In this document: piece by piece, positions 1-5,381 of the stretch
Position numbering within the stretch: position 1 is the first letter of the stretch
Layout: every line of letters begins with the position of its first letter
Source of the DNA: Campylobacterota bacterium
Lineage (GTDB): Bacteria > Campylobacterota > Campylobacteria > Campylobacterales > Sulfurovaceae
NCBI GenBank assembly: GCA_003646505.1
Contig: QMKT01000052.1
Span: 1 to 9,895 of the forward strand
Length of the DNA: 9,895 nucleotides
Direction: 5' to 3'
Program-made: the position numbers and the translations under genes
The notes under the pieces: model-generated
The model's input: only the letters and a program-made list of their open reading frames with translations
Database searches by the model: none
What the model was told of the DNA's origin: nothing

Positions 1-863
1 CTAACTGCCCGAGAATCAGATTCAGTTTTCTTTAAAACTTTTTTTCTCAATTCTGTTTCTTTTAGAGCTGTTTCTTGCAAATCTTTTTCTGTTGCAGCCT
101 GTTTGCTTAAAGCATCTTTGATCAAAGATGCTTTTTTGTCTGTTTTTACTGTCAATAATGTCTCAAAAGGATCTTTGGAAGGAGGTTCTTCTACAGGTGT
201 TTCTTCTGTAAATATTTCTTTTGCAAATATTTCTTCTACAGGTGTCTCTCCTTCTCCCTCTATGTCAAAGAAAGTATCTCTAGATATGTTTTCTGTATGG
301 AGAACTACTCTCTCCTCTTTTGCAGGGATATCAAAGAAAGAATCATTGGGATCTTGACTGATATCCAACTCGATATTGCCAGGCATCACTTCATTAGCTT
401 CCAAATTAAGAAGGGTATCAAAATCTGCTGTTTGTGTATCTACTTTACTATCAGGTGTGTTGGACGCATCTGTGAGGTAATCGTTGATGTCTATCTCTTT
501 TTTCTTTTCTTGTTTTGGATTGTTGTCAATATCTGTAGTAAAGAGTTGAAATTCATCTATGATCTTCTGATCTTCTTCGGAGATGATCGTTTCTTTTCTA
601 TGTGAAGAGGGCAAGTCTGTGATGTCAAGAGGTTTCTGCTGGGAAGCTCTTTGTAAAATATCTTCCATAGGCGTGTCTATATAGACTTTCATCAGCCTTT
701 GTGCCTTTGCATAATTCTCTGCCTGTAGCACTGCAATGATCTCTTGTATCTTGGTGTCTGTCTTAAGTAAGCCAAGTTTGAGGATCTGAAGTTGTATGGT
801 TTCAATATCAGTGATGGAGATAGCAAGGTTAATGATACTTAATCGTTTTTTAGTCTGATTCAT
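1..863 (-). CDS. Acidic low-complexity protein of unknown function (3' end beyond window)
   Basis: I do not recognise this gene. 287 codons are visible and the frame runs open to base 1, so the C-terminus lies outside. I read it on the minus strand from the ATG at 863, because AGAGGA (871-876) sits 7 bases upstream; an ATG at 869 is only 1 base from that site. Residues 1-75 look like a compact helical domain (start MNQTKKRLSIINLAISI). Residues 85-240 are acidic, rich in D, E, T and P, and probably disordered, with short repeats: FFDI at 176-179 and 198-201, TPVEE at 207-211 and 222-226. Residues about 243-283 are rich in K, E, A and L and may form a long helix or coiled coil. No signal peptide or membrane segment is seen, so it is probably cytoplasmic. 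It is divergent from the receptor operon and need not be functionally linked to it. Confidence 0.8.
   Translation of the reverse strand, partial: MNQTKKRLSIINLAISITDIETIQLQILKLGLLKTDTKIQEIIAVLQAENYAKAQRLMKVYIDTPMEDILQRASQQKPLDITDLPSSHRKETIISEEDQKIIDEFQLFTTDIDNNPKQEKKKEIDINDYLTDASNTPDSKVDTQTADFDTLLNLEANEVMPGNIELDISQDPNDSFFDIPAKEERVVLHTENISRDTFFDIEGEGETPVEEIFAKEIFTEETPVEEPPSKDPFETLLTVKTDKKASLIKDALSKQAATEKDLQETALKETELRKKVLKKTESDSRAV
109..134. repeat. Perfect 26-bp palindrome in coding sequence
   Basis: Two 13-base arms meet with no spacer: AAAGCATCTTTGA at 109-121 and its exact reverse complement TCAAAGATGCTTT at 122-134, centred on GATC. It lies in the minus-strand acidic-protein gene at about residues 244-252. 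As RNA it could fold into an 11-bp stem with a 4-base GAUC loop. No function is known to me. Confidence 0.8.
186..245. repeat. 15-bp direct repeat at 45-bp spacing inside the acidic protein gene
   Basis: The sequence ttcttctacaggtgt occurs at 186-200 and again, identical, at 231-245. The spacing is 15 codons, so the repeat stays in frame and encodes TPVEE twice. The bases between the copies contain a further imperfect repeat (aaatatttctt). This fits a short in-frame duplication in a disordered region. Confidence 0.75.
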
Positions 864-897
864 ATACATGTCCTCTAAAGTGTCTTATATTTGAAGG

Positions 898-910
898 AGT
901 ATAGCAAAAA
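898..910 (-). promoter_or_regulatory. Probable promoter for the acidic protein gene
   Basis: Read on the minus strand, bases 910 to 898 give TTTTTGCTATACT. This is close to the Campylobacterota sigma-70 pattern of a T-run followed by TTTGCTATAAT, with little need for a -35 box. Transcription would start near 891, giving a leader of about 28 bases before the ATG at 863. Confidence 0.6.
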
Positions 911-1064
911 TATGCTTTACTACACAGTTGACACAGTATTGACAACACTAGCAGTCTCTTGTAGATAGATAAACAGTATAACTACATAAAAGTACAAATA
1001 ATAAAAAAGTTGTATTAGCTATACAAATAACAAATAATTAAAAATTGTTCTATTAAAAGCAAAA

Positions 1065-1108
1065 TATAATCATTTTATCGCTAATATCAAACCATGACTG
1101 CTGGGGAG
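1065..1108 (+). promoter_or_regulatory. Promoter -10 and ribosome binding site of the receptor operon
   Basis: A perfect TATAAT lies at 1065-1070 in an A/T-rich stretch. The nearest -35-like hexamer, TTGTTC at 1045-1050, is only 14 bases away, so a -35 is not convincing, as is usual in Campylobacterota. Transcription would begin near 1077. GGGGAG at 1103-1108, five bases before the ATG at 1114, is a good ribosome binding site. Confidence 0.6.
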
Positions 1109-1113
1109 CATAA

Positions 1114-3003
1114 ATGAAAAGATCAATATTATACAAGTTACTTTTTTTAGCTTTACTGCCCTTAAATATTTGGGCAGTAGAGGATATAGATTCACTTTTA
1201 AATCATTATGAAGAAGAGAGTGCACTGAATCTAAAAACCAAAAGAGACAGTTCCGGGCATAACATTGTATATACTCGTGATGAACTTGATAAAATGCAAG
1301 CCCATACACTGAAAGACGTTATAAAATCTATACGACAGTTAACGATGATGGATAATAGTTTCGGGGCAACAGAGCTGCAACGTGCTGGTGCATATTGTAC
1401 AAATTCTGCCTGCGTACGTCTCTATGTCAATGATCAGGAAATGACTTCTGGATTTTTTGGCGGGGCTTTGGGTATATTTTCTGAGTATGATCTTGGACAT
1501 ATTGACCATATTCAAATTTATCTGGGAGGTAATGCCATTGAGTTTGGAAATGAATATGGGTTTATTACCATTAAAATGTATACGAAAGATCCTGACCGTG
1601 AAAAAGGTTCTTCTGTAGGTCTCTCCTATGGAACAAATGATAGTTACCGAGTGAATGCTTTAACCACAGGTAAACTAGATAATGACATTAATTATCTTTT
1701 GTATGCAAGTAAATTGAAAAACAATAAAGACACCTTGGGACATAAGGGATATGATGTCCCAAGATATTCAGATAATCTCAATCTTTTCGCCACCTTTAAA
1801 AGAGAAAATGATTTTATTTTTGAATTGTCAAGATATGAACATAAGCATGATGGTCTCACAGGTTTTGGAGATCAAAAGACACCTACTAGGTCAGACAGAA
1901 AATCTATGTACCAATACCTATCTTTGACCAAATATTTTGATACAGTTAAACTACAGATATCGTATGCGGAAGAAGAAGTTGGTATCACTAATAACGACTA
2001 CAACGGAATCACTTTATATGATGGTTCTTTTACAACAGAATATGATAATAGATTTGAGAATAAAATTTTTAGAGTGAATGCAAAGGACAGTAGAACCTTT
2101 GGGAAACATCGGTTCTTTTACGGCGTTGAATATCAACATAAAGGCATTAAACCAAATTTTAACATAGACGGTGTGGATCGTTCAAGTGAATTTGAAGGAC
2201 CGGACAGTATAGATCTTTATTCGGTATTTTTAGAGTATCAGTATCAGTTTAGCGAAGATACCGTTCTATTGGCAACGGGTAAGCTTGAACGGTATGATCA
2301 GCATTATAATGATAGAACAGATAATCTTACTCAGTCACGTATAGGTATCGTTTCTCAGCTTAATGAGAATTTATTGTTTAAAGGGTTTATCTCACAAAAC
2401 TATATTTATCCTTCCTTGGAACAGCTTTCAACCGCACCTCGTCCTGTGAAAGGTAATGTCAATCTAATCCCTACTAATATAGACACGGTCAGTGCCGAGT
2501 TTACTTATAAAACAGAGCAGTATCAGGTCGGGTTAGGGTATTTAAAAATGTATACGATAGACCCTATTAAAGTGAATGCGAACAAAATGTACTTCAACAA
2601 GAAGATAGAAGCTATTTTTGATGATTATTTTGTTAATTGTACCTATAATTTTAATAAAGACAATAAAGTCATTGTCGAGTATTATTGGACAAATCACAAC
2701 AGACCATTTAGTCAAAGTCCTTCAGCAGGTGGACATATCAAATTATTTAATACCTATGATGACTTTGATTTTTATACAGAGTTTATCTATAGAGAAGGGT
2801 TTGTACATAAGGTATTTGCTATGGAGATAGATGATGGTTATGATCTAACAGCAGCGATCACCTATCACATGAACAGTACAACAACAGTTTCTCTTAAAGG
2901 ACAGAATTTACTTGATAAAGCGATCCTCGCACCTATAAGAGGGTTATATCCAATAGGTACTTTAGATAAAAAAGTTATGTTAAATGTGGAATGGTTTTTC
3001 TAA
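1114..3003 (+). CDS. TonB-dependent-receptor-like outer membrane protein (plug plus beta-barrel)
   Basis: The predicted 629-residue outer membrane protein starts with a signal peptide (basic MKR, hydrophobic core at 7-19, likely cleavage after IWA at 21). Residues about 51-158 look like a plug domain: IVYTRDELDKMQAHTLKDVI, then RLYVNDQEM, then IDHIQIYLGGNAIEFG. The rest shows alternating aromatic/polar strands of a 22-strand-type barrel, a QNLLDK segment typical of TonB receptors, and the terminal Phe (WFF) expected for barrel insertion. Cys95 and Cys100 in the plug may form a disulfide. I see no clear TonB box before the plug, and the protein is at the short end for the family. From memory, Campylobacterota have a receptor subfamily with a similar EEES..KTK..N.IVYTRD..... 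start, often beside GGDEF/EAL genes. It is first in a coupled operon with an exported protein and a c-di-GMP enzyme, so sensing or ligand-gated signalling is as likely as transport. The ligand is unknown; iron complexes and nickel are possibilities only. Confidence 0.88.
   Translation: MKRSILYKLLFLALLPLNIWAVEDIDSLLNHYEEESALNLKTKRDSSGHNIVYTRDELDKMQAHTLKDVIKSIRQLTMMDNSFGATELQRAGAYCTNSACVRLYVNDQEMTSGFFGGALGIFSEYDLGHIDHIQIYLGGNAIEFGNEYGFITIKMYTKDPDREKGSSVGLSYGTNDSYRVNALTTGKLDNDINYLLYASKLKNNKDTLGHKGYDVPRYSDNLNLFATFKRENDFIFELSRYEHKHDGLTGFGDQKTPTRSDRKSMYQYLSLTKYFDTVKLQISYAEEEVGITNNDYNGITLYDGSFTTEYDNRFENKIFRVNAKDSRTFGKHRFFYGVEYQHKGIKPNFNIDGVDRSSEFEGPDSIDLYSVFLEYQYQFSEDTVLLATGKLERYDQHYNDRTDNLTQSRIGIVSQLNENLLFKGFISQNYIYPSLEQLSTAPRPVKGNVNLIPTNIDTVSAEFTYKTEQYQVGLGYLKMYTIDPIKVNANKMYFNKKIEAIFDDYFVNCTYNFNKDNKVIVEYYWTNHNRPFSQSPSAGGHIKLFNTYDDFDFYTEFIYREGFVHKVFAMEIDDGYDLTAAITYHMNSTTTVSLKGQNLLDKAILAPIRGLYPIGTLDKKVMLNVEWFF
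1734..1763. repeat. Perfect inverted repeat inside the receptor gene
   Basis: CTTGGGACAT (1734-1743) is followed, after 10 bases, by its exact reverse complement ATGTCCCAAG (1754-1763). It lies in coding sequence for the first barrel region (LGHKGYDVPR). It could form a 10-bp stem in the mRNA. There is no T-run after it, so it is not a typical terminator. Confidence 0.7.
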
Positions 3004-3431
3004 TGTTTAAATTTCTCTCTATTCTTCTCATCTTAGGATCATTGTTAAATGCCTCAGAGAAAGAATATGCTAGCAAAATTATTAAAAACCTTGTAGAAGT
3101 GATAGACAAACCAAATACTTCGGTATGGATCGATTCTTATGATACAAAAGTATTCGGATTGTTTGACCTTGCAAAATTTAACGTCGTTAAATCTTGCAAG
3201 AAGGCAAAGGTCATGATACTTTCAAGTGAGAAAACAATACCTAAAGGATGTAATACTAAACCTATATTGGTGTTAGACTATGAACTGCTTGAAAAGCATG
3301 ACAATGCCGTATCTGCATTTTTTTGGAAGAAGGGGCGTCCAAATATTGTTTTTATCAGTGATAGGATAAAACATTTTTCTATTTCTCTGCCAGCATCCTA
3401 TGATAAGTATATAGAAGAGAAGATATGGTAG
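3003..3431 (+). CDS. Small exported (periplasmic) protein of unknown function, probable partner of the GGDEF-EAL sensor
   Basis: This 142-residue protein has a signal peptide (MFKFLSILLILGSLLNA, cleavage after A17) and no other membrane segment, so it is probably periplasmic. I chose the ATG at 3003, which overlaps the receptor's TAA stop (TAATG), over an in-frame ATG at 2991, because it gives a clean signal peptide and coupled translation. The mature part has alternating hydrophobic strands (SVWIDSYDT, KAKVMILSS, KPILVLDYELL), two cysteines (C65, C83) that could pair, and a distinctive segment AFFWKKGRPNIVF at 105-117 followed by RIKHFSISLP. In placement, size and loose pattern (strand, then 'xADxVIL', then a late 'G.PxIxF') it recalls YfiR, the periplasmic inhibitor of the YfiN cyclase. 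I cannot show homology. It could also be a ligand-binding protein handing something to the sensor. The next gene starts before this one ends (7-base overlap). Confidence 0.8.
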   Translation: MFKFLSILLILGSLLNASEKEYASKIIKNLVEVIDKPNTSVWIDSYDTKVFGLFDLAKFNVVKSCKKAKVMILSSEKTIPKGCNTKPILVLDYELLEKHDNAVSAFFWKKGRPNIVFISDRIKHFSISLPASYDKYIEEKIW

Positions 3432-5308
3432 AGAGTAAAAATAGAATCATTATCGTTTTTGTACTTTTCATACTGGTGGTTTTTTTGGTACAGATAAAGA
3501 TGTATATAGGTGAAACACATGCTACGCTTTATAAGCGTTTAGAAGAGAGTGCTGTGAAGAATATGCATGAAGTAGCATTAAATATAGATCAAAATTTAAA
3601 GAATCAAATAGAAAATAATCTATTTGATTCTTTTAAGGACAATAGGGATATGCGCCGAGAGTTTGAAAAAGATCTCAGCCTTTTTGTAACTTCAAAGGTT
3701 CAGTACATTTATCTTATTTATAAAGATGAGAAAAATAGATTTCGTTTTCTTGCAGATGGTTCAACCCAGGATAAGGCACGATTTAATCAAAAACTTGATG
3801 TTAATGAAGCATATCTGAATATTTATAAAACAAAACATGAGCTGTCCTTGACTCAGAATTCTTTGGAAAAACTTGCGATTACCTATATCCATCCGGTGTT
3901 GAGAAATGACACTGTGGAAGCACTACTTGTTTTTGACTTTTCAAGTACTTTAACCTCAGATCTGAAGATGATACTTGAACCTATAGAAGCATTATTTAGG
4001 GTCATATATATTTTGATCGGACTTTTTATTTTCATTGCTGCTGTTCAGGCATTTTATTATTATCAGATACGTAAAAAAAGTTTTATTGATATACTTACTC
4101 AAACCTATAATAGACAATATTTACGTTATTTATGGAATAAGATAGATATGAATCAATATCATATATTGATGGTGGACTTTGATCATTTTAAAAAAATAAA
4201 TGATAATTATGGACATTCTGTAGGAGACAATGTCCTCTATGAAGGGGCACAGATAATGCAAAGTAAACTTCGCAAAGATGATAAAATATTTCGTTATGGT
4301 GGTGAAGAATTCTTAATATTGATTAAAAAAGAGAGTGTATCTGTTACAGAGCATATTGCCAATAGAATACGACTCTCTATAGAGAATTATATTTTTTTAA
4401 AAGATGATATAAAGATAAACCTTACTATATCAATCGGACTCAATATAAAACCCAATGAATCTAAAAATATTAATGAAGCCATTAAAATTGCAGACATGAT
4501 GTTGTATAGAGCAAAAGCAAATGGTAGAAATTGTATCATTTCCAATTATAACAATACGCAGGTGTCTATAGAAGATAAACATACTATGGGTGAAACGATC
4601 GATAATGTGAAAGCTGCTATTGAGGAAGATAGAATTAGATGTTATTTTCACAGTATAGTGGATTTTAACAATACAATATATAAGTATGAGGCATTGGTAC
4701 GCTATGTGAAGGAAGATGGAACTTTAGTCTATCCTAACCATTTCTTGGCAGACATTATGTATACAAGTGTGTATACAGATCTATGCAAACGTATTATAGA
4801 TATTTGTATTGATACAGTACAAAAGAGAAAGATAGTGATCAGTATTAATTTCTCGATCAATGACCTCTTAGATGAGAACCTGATGAATTATTTCATATCT
4901 CAACTAGAGGATTTGGGTGATGATTCATCATTGATCAGTATTGAAATACTTGAAGATCAAGAACTTCTCAATATTAATATGCTCAAAAATGTGATCGACC
5001 GTTTTAAAACCTATGGCGTAAAATTTGCCATTGATGATTTTGGCAGTGGATATGCAAACTTTAATTATTTGGCAGAGCTCAATATTGATTATATTAAAAT
5101 AGATGGTTCCTTGATCCAAAATGTTCTTGAATCACAAAATACAAAACATATTATAATGTCTATCATCAAGTTGGCACAAAAGATGAATATGAAGACTATT
5201 GCGGAGTTTGTGAGCAGTGAAGAGATCTATGAGGAGATATCGGCATTGGGTGTCGACTATATGCAAGGGTATTATATTTCAAAACCTAAACTTTTCGGTG
5301 AGGCTTAG
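3425..5308 (+). CDS. Membrane-bound GGDEF-EAL cyclic di-GMP synthase/phosphodiesterase with periplasmic sensor region
   Basis: The 627-residue inner-membrane protein makes and/or degrades the second messenger c-di-GMP. TM1 is at about 8-27 and TM2 at about 190-212. The ~160 residues between them should be periplasmic and look Cache-like (QYIYLIYKDEKNRFRFLADG, later ITYIHPV and EALLVFDFS). The GGDEF domain (about 220-375) has GGEEF at 292-296 and an inhibitory-site RxxD (RKDD, 283-286) five residues ahead. The EAL domain (about 395-622) keeps the motifs expected for activity: EAL at 422-424, N475 in INFS, E507, DDFGSGY from 537, K558, E594 in AEF, and Q614 in MQGYYISKP. Both active sites therefore look intact, and the net activity cannot be read from sequence. 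It is the last gene of the receptor operon, overlapping the exported protein's gene by 7 bases, with a purine-rich AGAAGAGAAG before the ATG. The inferred role is to read an envelope signal delivered by the two upstream products. Confidence 0.93.
   Translation: MVESKNRIIIVFVLFILVVFLVQIKMYIGETHATLYKRLEESAVKNMHEVALNIDQNLKNQIENNLFDSFKDNRDMRREFEKDLSLFVTSKVQYIYLIYKDEKNRFRFLADGSTQDKARFNQKLDVNEAYLNIYKTKHELSLTQNSLEKLAITYIHPVLRNDTVEALLVFDFSSTLTSDLKMILEPIEALFRVIYILIGLFIFIAAVQAFYYYQIRKKSFIDILTQTYNRQYLRYLWNKIDMNQYHILMVDFDHFKKINDNYGHSVGDNVLYEGAQIMQSKLRKDDKIFRYGGEEFLILIKKESVSVTEHIANRIRLSIENYIFLKDDIKINLTISIGLNIKPNESKNINEAIKIADMMLYRAKANGRNCIISNYNNTQVSIEDKHTMGETIDNVKAAIEEDRIRCYFHSIVDFNNTIYKYEALVRYVKEDGTLVYPNHFLADIMYTSVYTDLCKRIIDICIDTVQKRKIVISINFSINDLLDENLMNYFISQLEDLGDDSSLISIEILEDQELLNINMLKNVIDRFKTYGVKFAIDDFGSGYANFNYLAELNIDYIKIDGSLIQNVLESQNTKHIIMSIIKLAQKMNMKTIAEFVSSEEIYEEISALGVDYMQGYYISKPKLFGEA
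3598..3633. repeat. Perfect 14-bp inverted repeat near the 5' end of the GGDEF-EAL gene
   Basis: Arms AAAGAATCAAATAG (3598-3611) and CTATTTGATTCTTT (3620-3633) are exact reverse complements around the loop aaaataat. It sits about 175 bases into the gene, in the part coding for KNQIENNLFDSFK of the periplasmic region. The second arm ends in TTT and the next base is T, so the RNA would be a long AU-rich hairpin ending in four U. It could slow or attenuate transcription, but it is far less GC-rich than a normal terminator. Confidence 0.75.
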
Positions 5309-5337
5309 CACATATCTCTTATCTCATGCACTTTAGA

Positions 5338-5377
5338 TATAATTAAATCCATAGAATCCTCGGAATAATAAGGTGAG
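5338..5377 (+). promoter_or_regulatory. Promoter -10 and ribosome binding site of the UbiD-family gene
   Basis: TATAAT at 5338-5343 lies in the 73-bp gap after the GGDEF-EAL gene, giving a start of transcription near 5350. AAGGTGAG at 5370-5377 precedes the ATG at 5382 by four bases (AAGG by eight). This suggests the decarboxylase has its own promoter. No terminator hairpin is seen between the two genes, so read-through is possible. Confidence 0.6.
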
Positions 5378-5381
5378 ATAG

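Larger units (their letters stand above)
870..1113. other. Divergent intergenic region
   Basis: This 244-bp region is strongly AT-rich and holds no supported gene. It carries the minus-strand promoter at 898-910, two TTGACA hexamers in direct repeat (928-933 and 939-944, 11-bp period), a short inverted repeat TTGTAT-tagct-ATACAA (1010-1026), and the plus-strand -10 box at 1065-1070. The direct and inverted repeats are possible operator sites, but nothing ties them to a named regulator. Confidence 0.6.

Noticed and set aside
103..605. Plus-strand reading frames at 103-357 and 297-605
   Set aside because: They lie opposite the minus-strand acidic-protein gene, are serine- or cysteine-rich without motifs, and have no good ribosome binding site.
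867..869. ATG at 869 as start of the acidic protein
   Set aside because: Only one base separates it from the AGAGGA ribosome binding site; the ATG at 863 has the proper spacing of 7.
2991..3002. Upstream ATG (2991) as start of the small exported protein
   Set aside because: It adds MVFL before the signal peptide and lies inside the receptor's last codons; the ATG at 3003 overlapping the stop is the standard coupled arrangement.
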